Source: Rhodobacteraceae bacterium (ex Bugula neritina AB1)
GTDB lineage: Bacteria > Pseudomonadota > Alphaproteobacteria > Rhodobacterales > Rhodobacteraceae
Direction of reading: 5' to 3'
NCBI GenBank assembly: GCA_001730095.1
Contig: MDLF01000033.1
Location: 1 to 64,000, forward strand
Length of the DNA: 64,000 nucleotides
A model generated the notes under the pieces. That model had not been told where the DNA came from. It made no database searches and was given only the letters and a program-made list of their open reading frames with translations. Position numbers and translations under genes: made by a program. Shown here one piece after another: positions 44,252-52,662 of this stretch (position 1 is the stretch's first letter; every line of letters starts with the position of its first letter).

Positions 44252-45172
44252 TCAGGCGCCTGCAGTGGGGGCTGAGGATGAAAGAGTTTTCCGTTTGATC
44301 ATCGCTTCGCGCCAGGCGATGAAGCTGACGGCCGCAAGGATCAGCCCGCCGCCCGACATCACCCAGATGTCCGCCGGCTCGCCAAAGGCCAGTGCCCCCA
44401 AGAGCGTCGCCCATAGCAGCTGCAGGAAGGTCACCGGCTGGGTGACGGCAACCGGCGCAGCGGCAAAGGCCAGGGTCATTGTGTAATGGCCGGCGGTGGC
44501 AAAGCAGGCCACGCCGAACAGGATTGCAACCTCGGACAGGGTCGGCGTCACCCAGACTGCAAAAGCAAAAGGTGCCAGCCCGATGGTGACAAAAATTGAC
44601 AGCATCCCGACCACCACTGCCGGGCTGTTGCTGCCGACGGTGAATTTGGCGATCAGATAGGAGGCTCCAAAGGAAATTGCGGTGAACAGCATAGCGATAT
44701 GGCCTGGAGAGACCTCGCGGAAGCCGGGCCGCAGGATGATCAGCGCACCGATGAGAGCAACAGCGATGGCGGAGATGCGCCGGAATGCCAGTTTCTCACC
44801 CAGGAAAAGTGCTGCGCCCAGTGTGACATAGACCGGCGCCAGATAGTTCATCGCCGTGACCTCTGCCAGCGGGATCTGGGTCATGGCATAAAACCACAGG
44901 ATCACCCCGGCGGTGTGCACCGCACCGCGGCCGGCAAACAGCGCCCACAGCCGCGGCGTCAGATGCGCCCTGCGCAGGGCGCCCGCCATCGGGATCAGAA
45001 ACACCAGGCCGAGGAGATAGCGCAAAAACGCGCTTTCGGCCGGTGGGATGCGGGTGCCCAGCGACTTAACAAGCGCCGTCACAGCAACAAAACAGAGGCC
45101 GGTCACGACCATCCAGAACACGCCCTTCAAGGGGCTTTGTGCTTGCGGGATGGGGGCGGCGGTCTGGCTCAT
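44252..45172 (-). CDS. EamA-family (DMT) exporter
   Basis: The 306-residue protein has ten membrane helices in two EamA repeats (about 15-145 and 155-290). SAFLRYLLGLVFLIP, LWFYAMTQIPLAEVTAMNYLAPV and the mirrored TFLQLLWATLLGALAFGEP are typical. Members export amino acids or drugs, or carry S-adenosylmethionine. The substrate is not known. Its stop faces betI. The next minus-strand gene is ArgO. Confidence 0.88.
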   Translation of the reverse strand: MSQTAAPIPQAQSPLKGVFWMVVTGLCFVAVTALVKSLGTRIPPAESAFLRYLLGLVFLIPMAGALRRAHLTPRLWALFAGRGAVHTAGVILWFYAMTQIPLAEVTAMNYLAPVYVTLGAALFLGEKLAFRRISAIAVALIGALIILRPGFREVSPGHIAMLFTAISFGASYLIAKFTVGSNSPAVVVGMLSIFVTIGLAPFAFAVWVTPTLSEVAILFGVACFATAGHYTMTLAFAAAPVAVTQPVTFLQLLWATLLGALAFGEPADIWVMSGGGLILAAVSFIAWREAMIKRKTLSSSAPTAGA

Positions 45173-45316
45173 CGGTTGACATCAACACCCGTTCGGGCGG
45201 CGGCGCAAGACTTCACATGTGAATTATTTCTGCGGGAGGCAGCAATGACGGCTCCGTGTGGGCAGAATGCTCTGGCTGAATGGCCTTGATGCGGGTGACA
45301 TCCGACTCCAGCCGTC

Positions 45317-45931
45317 TCACATCAGAAGGAGTTTGGCGGCAATGGCCCACATGGTGAGACCAACCAGGGCATCCAGCATTTGCCAGGCCCGCGGACGGGC
45401 AAACACCGGTGCCAGCAGGCTTGCGCCGTAGCCCAGCGTGAAGAAGAAAGCAAAGCTGGCGATAACCGCGCCGACAGCAAAGATCAGCGGGTTCGGGTAT
45501 TGAGCTGAAATCGACCCCAGGAGCACCACAGTGTCGAGGTAAACATGGGGATTAAGCCAGGTGAGCGCCAGCACGGTCGCCAGGACCGGGAGCAGAGCGC
45601 CCCCTGCTCCGTCCTGCGCGGCTTCCAGCGTTTCTCCGCCCCGCCACGCGCTGCGCAGAGCCCGAGTGCCGTACCACAGCAGGAAAGCTGCGCCGCCCCA
45701 GCGCATCGCCTGTTCGAACCAAGGCAGCGCCAGTGCCAGAGAGCCGAAGCCAAAAACACCCGCGGTGATCAGAACAGCGTCCGAACTCGCACAGGTCAGG
45801 CAGATCCAGAACACATGCTGGCGCCGCAGCCCCTGGCGCAGAACAAAGGCATTTTGGGCGCCAATCGCCATGATCAGGCTGAGGCCCAGGGCAAATCCGG
45901 CAATCAGGCTGGGGGGCATCTGTGTCTCCAT
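45317..45931 (-). CDS. argO: LysE/ArgO amino-acid exporter
   Basis: The 204-residue protein has six helices and the LysE-family pattern MAIGAQNAFVLRQGLRRQHVF (~20-40) and LALTWLNPHVYLDTVVLLG (~122-140), which define ArgO/LysE. It should export arginine or lysine. A divergent ArgP-like regulator starts 78 bases away, matching the known argO-argP pairing. An alternative ATG is four codons in. Confidence 0.9.
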   Translation of the reverse strand: METQMPPSLIAGFALGLSLIMAIGAQNAFVLRQGLRRQHVFWICLTCASSDAVLITAGVFGFGSLALALPWFEQAMRWGGAAFLLWYGTRALRSAWRGGETLEAAQDGAGGALLPVLATVLALTWLNPHVYLDTVVLLGSISAQYPNPLIFAVGAVIASFAFFFTLGYGASLLAPVFARPRAWQMLDALVGLTMWAIAAKLLLM

Positions 45932-46008
45932 CGTTGAGCTGGGGTTTGACTAACGCCCGTCCGAACATTAATCCAGTTAAAGAGGCTAAAGTCAGATTAG
46001 AGTTTCTA

Positions 46009-46896
46009 ATGAAGATCGACCCCAGCCAGCTCGCCGCGCTCAGCGCTGTTTTGCAATTTGGCACCTTCGAGGCAGCCGCCCATTCCTTGCGGGTGACCTC
46101 TTCTGCTGTTTCGCAGCGGATCAAGGCCCTGGAGGACCGCATTGGCACTGCACTGGTGCTGCGCGGATCGCCTTGCACCGGCACGGCGGCCGGTCTCAGG
46201 ATTGCCAAACATGCAGAGGACATCGGCCTGTTGGAGGCGCAACTGGCGCGGGAACTGGCACTGGACGCGGATAACGGGCCGGTCAGGCTGCGGATCGCCG
46301 TCAATGCAGACAGTCTGGCGAGCTGGTTCATTGATGCCATGGCAGCCGTCGACGGCGTGCTGTTTGACCTGCTGGTGGATGATCAGGACCACAGTGCCGA
46401 ATGGCTGAAGCGGGGGGAAGTATCTGCTGCGGTCACGGCCAGTTCAAAACCGGTCACAGGGTTTGACGCCTATCCGCTGGGCACGCTGGATTATGCGGCA
46501 ACCGCCAGTCCGGGCTTTATGCTGCGCTGGTTCCCGGACGGGGTGACAGCAGAAACCGCAGCCCGCGCGCCCTGTCTGATTTTCAACAACAAAGACAACC
46601 TCCAAAGGCAGTGGCTGGAGCGGAACGTCGCGCCGGGGCTGGCGCCGCCTGCGCATTTCCTGCCCTCGACACAGGCGTTTATAGATGCCGCCGCTGCAGG
46701 CCTGGGATGGGGAATGAACCCGCTCAGGATGGTAGAGGCAGACCTGCGCTGCGGCAAGTTGGTGCCGCTGATCCCCGACACCACGCTGCCTGTGCCGCTC
46801 ACCTGGCAAGTGGCGCGGGTCATGGCGCCGGCTCTTGCCGAAGTGACCCGCGCCGTGCAGAAATCGGCGAGACAATATTTGACGCAAAACCGTTGA
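46009..46896 (+). CDS. argP: ArgP/LysG-type LysR regulator
   Basis: The 295-residue protein has the winged HTH LAALSAVLQFGTFEAAAHSLRVTSSAVSQRIKALEDRIG at the N-terminus and an ArgP-like effector domain (IAVNADSLASWFIDAM, LLVDDQDHSAEWLKRGEV). ArgP activates argO when arginine or lysine is abundant. The 77-base divergent spacer includes TTAGAGTTTCTAA just before the ATG, a possible LysR-type operator. The stop is 21 bases before the nitroreductase gene. Confidence 0.9.
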   Translation: MKIDPSQLAALSAVLQFGTFEAAAHSLRVTSSAVSQRIKALEDRIGTALVLRGSPCTGTAAGLRIAKHAEDIGLLEAQLARELALDADNGPVRLRIAVNADSLASWFIDAMAAVDGVLFDLLVDDQDHSAEWLKRGEVSAAVTASSKPVTGFDAYPLGTLDYAATASPGFMLRWFPDGVTAETAARAPCLIFNNKDNLQRQWLERNVAPGLAPPAHFLPSTQAFIDAAAAGLGWGMNPLRMVEADLRCGKLVPLIPDTTLPVPLTWQVARVMAPALAEVTRAVQKSARQYLTQNR

Positions 46897-46917
46897 CCCT
46901 ATTTGGAAAGGCTCCGC

Positions 46918-47610
46918 ATGTTCGCCAAAGAAACCCTGAGTTATGATCCGCTCCCCCTGCCTGACCGGGCAGAATTCACAGATGCGCAAATGCAGGAAAA
47001 AACTGCTGAATTTCTGGCGCATATGCAACAGCGGCACACAGTGCGAGACTTTACCGCTCAGCCGGTGCCGCGCGCGGTTATCGAAAACTGCATCCGCGCC
47101 GCCGGCACCGCACCATCGGGCGCCAATCACCAGCCCTGGTTCTTCGCCGCAATCTCCAGCCCAGCACTGAAAGCGCAGATCCGGGAAGAGGCCGAAGCGG
47201 AAGAGCGCCGTTTCTATGCAGGTGGTGCCAGTGATGAATGGATCAAGGCGCTGGAGCCCATCGGCACCAATGCCGAGAAGCCGCATCTGACAACGGCGCC
47301 ATGGCTGATCGTGGTCTTCGCCCAGCGCTGGGGCGAGTTTGACGACGGCAGCCGCTACAAGAACTACTATGTTCCGGAAAGCGTGAACATTGCCACCGGT
47401 GTGCTGCTGACGGCGCTGCATACGGCGGGGCTGTGCAGCCTGACCCACACACCGAACCCAATGAAGTTCCTGAACGGTGCCTTGGGCCGGCCGGATTCGG
47501 AAAAGCCGACAATGATCATCGCCGTTGGCCATCCGGCAGCAGAAGCCACCGTTCCAGCGGTTGCCAAGCTGAAAAAACCGCTGGAGCAGATTTGCCAGGT
47601 TTTTGAATGA
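46918..47610 (+). CDS. Nitroreductase-family flavoprotein
   Basis: The 230-residue protein has the FMN-binding QQRHTVRDFTAQPV (~38-50) and APSGANHQPW (~70) motifs and a late LCSLTHTPNPMKFLNGALGRP segment. The family reduces nitro groups or dehalogenates with NAD(P)H, or acts as an iodotyrosine-deiodinase-like enzyme, which this length and the SGANHQPW motif also suit. The start follows GGAAAGG. It is close behind argP and may share its transcript. Confidence 0.88.
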   Translation: MFAKETLSYDPLPLPDRAEFTDAQMQEKTAEFLAHMQQRHTVRDFTAQPVPRAVIENCIRAAGTAPSGANHQPWFFAAISSPALKAQIREEAEAEERRFYAGGASDEWIKALEPIGTNAEKPHLTTAPWLIVVFAQRWGEFDDGSRYKNYYVPESVNIATGVLLTALHTAGLCSLTHTPNPMKFLNGALGRPDSEKPTMIIAVGHPAAEATVPAVAKLKKPLEQICQVFE

Positions 47611-47623
47611 CGTTGACCAGAGG

Positions 47624-48463
47624 ATGACGCGCGGCACGGCCTCTCTGCGCCGCGGCCTGGTGCTGCGAGTGCTGATGCCGCGGGCGGCTGTTCTGCTGGG
47701 ATGGCTGGCGCTTGCTCACTGGATCAGGCTGCCGGTGCCGCTGGTCATTGTGCTGATTGCCGCAGACGGGGTGTTCCTGTTGTGGCAGGCGCGAACCTTT
47801 CTGCACAGTGCCGATGCCCATATCCAAAGCACCGGAGCCATGGCGCCGGTCTGGGGAGGCTATTTGCTGCTGCTATTTGCAGGGCTTGGCGGGTTGGCAC
47901 TGTGGTGGGATGCCTTTCTGATTGCCCGCGCCGAAGAACAGCCGGCCTATGCCGAACAGCAGCGACAAGAGCGTGAGGCGCTTTACAGCCTGTCCGTTTC
48001 CGGGGATGGCCGGGTACTGACTTTTGACGGCGAAATCACTTTTGGCCTGACGCAGCGGCTGCGGCAGCTGGCGGCTGATCACCCCGGCATCGTGCAGGCT
48101 GAGCTTTCCGGTCCCGGCGGATTGATTGCCGAGGCGCGCGGCGCCGCACAGCTGATCCGCAGGCAGGGTTGGGACACTCGCGCAAACGGGCTGTGCGCCT
48201 CTGCCTGCACATTGATGTTTGCCGCCGGGCAAAAGCGCACATTGGCACCGGAGGGGCAGCTTGGCTTTCACAGCTATACCCTGCTGTTCACCAGCGCCTT
48301 GCCGCAGGTGGATCTGAAGACGGAACAGGAAAAGGACCGGGCCTTCCTGCTGGAACAAGGCGTAGAGGCAGAGTTCACTGACCGGATTTTTGCGGTAGCG
48401 CACACTGGCCTGTGGCTGCCGAGCCGGGCTGAACTGCAGGACGGCGGTGTCCTCCGCAAATAG
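47624..48463 (+). CDS. Membrane-anchored ClpP-fold protein
   Basis: The 279-residue protein has three hydrophobic segments in the first 100 residues and then a soluble domain. That domain carries GPGG (~163-166), NGLCASACTLMFAAG with a candidate nucleophile Ser193, and LAPEGQLGFHSY with His216. These line up with the Ser-His parts of ClpP-like proteases (GQAAS.GSLLLAAG and IHQP). The domain is probably periplasmic. Similar COG3904-type proteins are uncharacterised. The ATG at 47624 has AGAGG directly adjacent; a TTG at 47603 is an alternative start that overlaps the nitroreductase. Confidence 0.72.
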   Translation: MTRGTASLRRGLVLRVLMPRAAVLLGWLALAHWIRLPVPLVIVLIAADGVFLLWQARTFLHSADAHIQSTGAMAPVWGGYLLLLFAGLGGLALWWDAFLIARAEEQPAYAEQQRQEREALYSLSVSGDGRVLTFDGEITFGLTQRLRQLAADHPGIVQAELSGPGGLIAEARGAAQLIRRQGWDTRANGLCASACTLMFAAGQKRTLAPEGQLGFHSYTLLFTSALPQVDLKTEQEKDRAFLLEQGVEAEFTDRIFAVAHTGLWLPSRAELQDGGVLRK

Positions 48464-48545
48464 GCGGAAAGGTCGGTGCCTGCGGGTTTTTCTTGTCCGG
48501 CTCTGCATTCCCCCCTAGCGTTTCACATATCAACCGGGGGATTTG

Positions 48546-49553
48546 ATGAAACACTATATTTTGGCCGCGGCCCTGGGGCTGGCTGCATCGCCGGCGCTGG
48601 CAGGACTGGAAATCTGCAACAATGCAGGACACAGCCTGAGCCTGGCCATCGGCTATTCCAGCGAGGGCGAATGGGTATCCGAAGGCTGGTGGAACATTCC
48701 CGCCGCAGAATGCAAGACACTGGTGAGCGGCGATCTGAAGAAGCGGTATTACTACTACCGCGCCAACGCATCAGGCGAAGCATTTGCCAGCGGGGATTAC
48801 AGTTTTTGCACAACAACGCAGGTTTTCACGATCCATGGCGACAGCAATTGCGGCGCGCGCGGGTATGACACGCAAGGTTTCCGCAAGCTGGATACCGGGG
48901 AAACGGCGACGCATTTCACCCTTACCTTGAATGCAGCCGGCAGCAATCCGGCCCCTGCCACACAGACGCCCGCGGCACCATCCGGCAGCACACCCGGCAC
49001 CTACGGCGAGCCTTACACCGACAATGTCATCCTGCAGGAATGTCACTCGGAAGGGGGCCGCGAGTGCAGTTTCCACGCCGGCGGGACCAAATTCTTTGTC
49101 CGCGATGACGGGCGGACGCCACAGTTTGTTTTCTCCGTCATGGAGGCGTTGGACATTGGCTCCCCGCTCACGGTGGAAGGGGATCTGGAAGCCATCTACG
49201 ACCGCACTGCCGATGTGGTTCTGCGTAATGTCACGGTGCGTCCCTGGACACAGCATGATGGGCTTTTGGGAAAGCTGCAGGGGCATTGGTATGCGGAAGA
49301 CGATCCCAACGCCCAGTTCACCGTGCTGGGGGCCGAGCGGGAAAACACATATGACGGGGCCTACTCCGGGCGCGATTACCTGTCCGTCTCCGAATGGTGC
49401 CGCGATTTTGAAGGCGGCGGCCCGTACCTCTATGCCCGCGAGGAGGAAACCGGGGAGGATTATTGCTATGTGATCGACTACGTCGACCACCTGGAGCTGG
49501 TGCTGATGTATCTGCCGCGCGGCAATATCCTGCGCTATCGCAAGCTGGACTGA
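48546..49553 (+). CDS. Exported DUF1036 protein with an unknown C-terminal domain
   Basis: The 335-residue protein has a signal peptide (~20 residues, ending SPALA), then a DUF1036 domain (about 21-115; LEICNNAGHSLSLAIGYSSEGEWVSEGWWNIPAAECKTL). A proline/threonine linker follows (about 128-152) and then a second cysteine-containing domain of ~180 residues that I do not recognise (VILQECHSEGGRECSFHAG... SEWCRDFEGGG). It is probably periplasmic or secreted. TTG precedes the chosen ATG directly; GGGGG lies upstream. Confidence 0.82.
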   Translation: MKHYILAAALGLAASPALAGLEICNNAGHSLSLAIGYSSEGEWVSEGWWNIPAAECKTLVSGDLKKRYYYYRANASGEAFASGDYSFCTTTQVFTIHGDSNCGARGYDTQGFRKLDTGETATHFTLTLNAAGSNPAPATQTPAAPSGSTPGTYGEPYTDNVILQECHSEGGRECSFHAGGTKFFVRDDGRTPQFVFSVMEALDIGSPLTVEGDLEAIYDRTADVVLRNVTVRPWTQHDGLLGKLQGHWYAEDDPNAQFTVLGAERENTYDGAYSGRDYLSVSEWCRDFEGGGPYLYAREEETGEDYCYVIDYVDHLELVLMYLPRGNILRYRKLD

Positions 49554-49559
49554 CCGCAA

Positions 49560-49619
49560 GGGGCTCTGCCCCTCCTCGGCCTGCGGCCTCACCCCGGGGT
49601 ATTTGCCTCCAGAAAGAAG
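49560..49619 (+). terminator. 3'-end element after the DUF1036 gene
   Basis: A small hairpin GGGGC-tct-GCCCC (49560-49572) just after the stop is followed by CCCCGGGGTATTTGCCTCCA and GAAAGAAG, the window's recurring gene-end motif in plus orientation. Confidence 0.6.
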
Positions 49620-49628
49620 CCGAACAGA

Positions 49629-49655
49629 AAAGGCCCGCCTTGGCTGCGGGCCTTT
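49629..49655 (-). terminator. Terminator of yebC
   Basis: A perfect 10-bp stem (AAAGGCCCGC, 49629-49638 with 49646-49655, 7-base loop) is followed on the minus strand by a short T run (TTTTCTG). It lies 22 bases after the yebC stop. Confidence 0.88.
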
Positions 49656-49677
49656 CCGGTTGATCACAGGCCCTGGA

Positions 49678-50418
49678 TCAGAGCTGCGCCATGACCTCGT
49701 CGGAGGCTTCAAAATTGGTGGTGACGCGCTGCACGTCGTCATCGTCTTCTAGCGCATCCACCAGTTTCATCAGCTTCTGCATGCCTTCCAGGTCCAGCTC
49801 GGTGGTGGTGCTGGGTTTCCAGACCAGCTTGGTCGACTCAGACTCGCCCAGCTCAGCCTCCAGCGCATTCGACACGTCGTTGAGGTCGGTGTCAGCGCAA
49901 TAGATGATGTGGCCGTCCTCGGAGCTTTCGACATCCTCGGCGCCGGCCTCAATGGCGGCCATCATCACTGTGTCGGCGTCGCCCACGGCGGCCGGGTAGC
50001 TGACTTCGCCCTTGCGCTCGAACATGAAGCCGACCGAACCGGTCTCGCCCAGGTTGCCGCCGTTCTTGGAGAAGGTGGAGCGCACGTTGGAGGCGGTGCG
50101 GTTCTTGTTGTCGGTCATTGTCTCAACGATCACCGCGACGCCGTTGGGGCCATAGCCTTCATAGCGGATTTCGTCATAGTTTTCGGCGTCGCCGCCGATG
50201 GCCTTCTTGATTGCGCGTTCGATCACATCCTTGGGGACGGATTGACTCTTGGCCTCTTTCACGGCCAGGCGCAGGCGCGGGTTCTTGTCGGGATCGGGGT
50301 CGCCCATCTTGGCGGCCACGGTGATCTCCTTGGCCAGCTTGGAAAACAGTTTTGACCGCGCCGCGTCCTGACGGCCTTTGCGGTGCTGAATGTTAGCCCA
50401 TTTTGAATGGCCTGCCAT
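49678..50418 (-). CDS. yebC: YebC/PmpR-family protein
   Basis: The 246-residue protein begins with the invariant [31 protein letters not shown] and keeps the family length. YebC proteins act as transcriptional regulators and, in more recent work on relatives, as translation factors that help ribosomes at proline stretches. The acidic C-terminal domains (residues ~130-246) are normal. It is a single gene with its own terminator. Confidence 0.96.
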   Translation of the reverse strand: MAGHSKWANIQHRKGRQDAARSKLFSKLAKEITVAAKMGDPDPDKNPRLRLAVKEAKSQSVPKDVIERAIKKAIGGDAENYDEIRYEGYGPNGVAVIVETMTDNKNRTASNVRSTFSKNGGNLGETGSVGFMFERKGEVSYPAAVGDADTVMMAAIEAGAEDVESSEDGHIIYCADTDLNDVSNALEAELGESESTKLVWKPSTTTELDLEGMQKLMKLVDALEDDDDVQRVTTNFEASDEVMAQL

Positions 50419-50540
50419 GGTGCATCCTTGCTGCTGAATTTCTGAATTGGCGCTCATATAGCCTTGGGAAGCGCCGGCTTTCAAGCGCCCCTGCCCCGCT
50501 TTGCCCTTGTTCCTCGGGGTTTCGGGGATAAGCTGGCGCC

Positions 50541-52316
50541 ATGACATATGATCAAGCCGTTTTATTTGCGTTGTTTGCCGCCGTATTTGCCCTGCTTTTG
50601 TGGGGGCGTTTCCGCTACGATCTGGTGGCATTTGCCGCGCTGATGGCGGGGGTGGTGCTGGGGGTTGTGCCTGCAGGAGAGGCGTTTGCGGGGTTCGGCC
50701 ATCCGGCGACGCTGGTGGTGGCACTGGTGCTGATCGTCTCTGCCGGGCTGGTGCGTTCAGGGGCTGTGTTCCTGATCACCCGCACGCTGGTGGACAGCGC
50801 CCGGGGCCTTGGCGGCCATATCGCATTGATGGGCGGCGTCGGGGCTGTGCTGTCGGCCTTCATGAACAATGTGGCGGCCCTGGCCTTGCTGATGCCAGTG
50901 GATATTCAGACCGCGCGCAAGGCGAGCCGCGCGCCGGGGCTGAGCCTGATGCCATTGTCCTTTGCCACCATTCTGGGTGGCATGGCGACGCTGATCGGCA
51001 CGCCCCCCAACATCATCATTGCCGCCATCCGCGGCGAGACGCTGGGCGAGCCGTTCAAGATGTTCGATTTTGCCCCGGTCGGCGGGATTGCGGCGCTGGC
51101 GGGGCTTGCCTTTGTCGCGCTGGCCGGCTGGCGCCTGATCCCGGCGCGGGAGAATGCTGCGGGGGCGTCGGAGGCGCAGCTTGCCCCTTATATTGCTGAA
51201 CTGACAGTGGGCGAAGGGTCTGAATTGCCGGGCAAGCGCCTGGGTGAGCTGGATGAGGAAGCCGAGAAAGCGGATGTCGCTATTCTGGGCCTGATTCGCG
51301 ACGGCAAGCGGCGTTACGGTCGTTCTGCTGCGGCCCTGCTGCGTGCCGGCGACACGCTGGTGATCGAGGCGGAACCGGAGGCGCTGGATGAATTCCGCAG
51401 CGCGCTGAAGCTGGAATTTGCTGATGCGGCGCGGACCGAAAAGCTGACGGCCGCCGGTGAAGGGCTGGAGCTGACAGAGCTGGTGGTTCCGGAGACCGCC
51501 CGCATCCGCGGTCGCAGTGCGCAATCCATCGGACTTGCCTGGCGCCAGAGCGCGGTATTGCTGGGGATTTCCCGACAGGGCACCCGGATCACCCGCCACA
51601 TCCGACAGACCGAAGTCGAGGCGGGAGACATCCTGCTGCTGCTGTCACCGCGCGGGCGCAGCGCCGATGTGGCGGACTGGCTGGGCTGCCTGCCGCTGGC
51701 CGAACGCGGGCTGTCTGTCACCGCCAATGACAAGACCTGGGCAGCCATCGGCCTGTTTGCCGCCGCCGTGCTGGCAGCGTCGCTGGGGCTGATCTATTTG
51801 CCGGTGGCGCTAGGCCTGGTGGCCATTGGCTATGTGCTGCTGAAGATCCTGCCGGTGGCTGAAATCTACGACCATGTGGAATGGCCGGTGGTGGTTCTCT
51901 TGGGGTCCATGATCCCGCTGGGCGCAGCGCTGGACAGTTCCGGCGGCACGGCGCTGATTGCCAATGCCCTGACCGGGTTGACCGCAGGCTTGCCGGCCTG
52001 GGCGGTGCTGACCGTTCTGATGGTGGTCACCATGACCCTGTCGGATGTGCTGAACAACACGGCCACCGCCATTGTTGCGGCCCCTGTCGGCATCCAGATG
52101 GCAGAGACCCTGGGTGTTTCTCCGGATCCGTTCCTGATGGCCGTGGCGGTCGCGGCCTCAGCCGCTTTCCTGACGCCGATCGGTCACAAGAACAACACGC
52201 TGGTGCTGGGTCCGGGCGGCTACCGGTTCGGCGACTACTGGCGCATGGGCCTGCCCTTGGAAGTGCTGGTCATCGCTGTGTCCATCCCATCCATTCTGGT
52301 GTTCTGGCCCTTGTAG
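50541..52316 (+). CDS. SLC13-type transporter with TrkA-C domains
   Basis: The 591-residue protein has N-terminal helices (1-195), two TrkA-C/RCK_C domains (~205-290 and ~300-380) and C-terminal helices. The paired signatures [13 protein letters not shown] (~108-120) and [15 protein letters not shown] (~507-521), each followed by PIG/GTP-N loops, define the citrate/sulfate/dicarboxylate SLC13/DASS family. The substrate is unknown. A paralogue (52663-54441) faces it. Confidence 0.88.
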   Translation: MTYDQAVLFALFAAVFALLLWGRFRYDLVAFAALMAGVVLGVVPAGEAFAGFGHPATLVVALVLIVSAGLVRSGAVFLITRTLVDSARGLGGHIALMGGVGAVLSAFMNNVAALALLMPVDIQTARKASRAPGLSLMPLSFATILGGMATLIGTPPNIIIAAIRGETLGEPFKMFDFAPVGGIAALAGLAFVALAGWRLIPARENAAGASEAQLAPYIAELTVGEGSELPGKRLGELDEEAEKADVAILGLIRDGKRRYGRSAAALLRAGDTLVIEAEPEALDEFRSALKLEFADAARTEKLTAAGEGLELTELVVPETARIRGRSAQSIGLAWRQSAVLLGISRQGTRITRHIRQTEVEAGDILLLLSPRGRSADVADWLGCLPLAERGLSVTANDKTWAAIGLFAAAVLAASLGLIYLPVALGLVAIGYVLLKILPVAEIYDHVEWPVVVLLGSMIPLGAALDSSGGTALIANALTGLTAGLPAWAVLTVLMVVTMTLSDVLNNTATAIVAAPVGIQMAETLGVSPDPFLMAVAVAASAAFLTPIGHKNNTLVLGPGGYRFGDYWRMGLPLEVLVIAVSIPSILVFWPL

Positions 52317-52372
52317 CGAGCGCAGGGCAACGGGCGCCGGAAAACTTTGGCAAAAAGATTTGGCAAATTCCC

Positions 52373-52504
52373 TTACAGGGATTTTGCCGCAGCAGCGTTT
52401 TCTGCTGGGCGCTGGACTTCGCGCTCTGCCCAGGCTTGCGACATCAGTGCAATCGCCGAAGAACCTGCCAGAATGGCGATCAGGAACGCTTTTTTGAAAT
52501 CCAT
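52373..52504 (-). CDS. Small exported peptide (43 aa)
   Basis: Between the two SLC13 genes, an ATG at 52504 behind AAGGGTGAAG opens a 43-residue frame. It starts MDFKKAFLIAILAGSSAIAL, then MSQAWA (signal-like, cleavage after AWA), then about 17 residues (EREVQRPAENAAAAKSL). The basic start, hydrophobic core and AxA-type site look like a Sec signal peptide. It could be a very small periplasmic peptide; chance cannot be excluded. Confidence 0.5.
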   Translation of the reverse strand: MDFKKAFLIAILAGSSAIALMSQAWAEREVQRPAENAAAAKSL

Positions 52505-52662
52505 TTTCTTCACCCTTAAAACCTCTCCCGGTTCTATATGGGCATTGGATTAACAACTTCACGTAAACGGCGCATGACATGGCGGAATTTTGCCACCCAC
52601 TCGCCGCCCACCCACCGACAACCTGCCAGACAATCTGGCGACCGCCCAGCCTGCCGCGGCTG

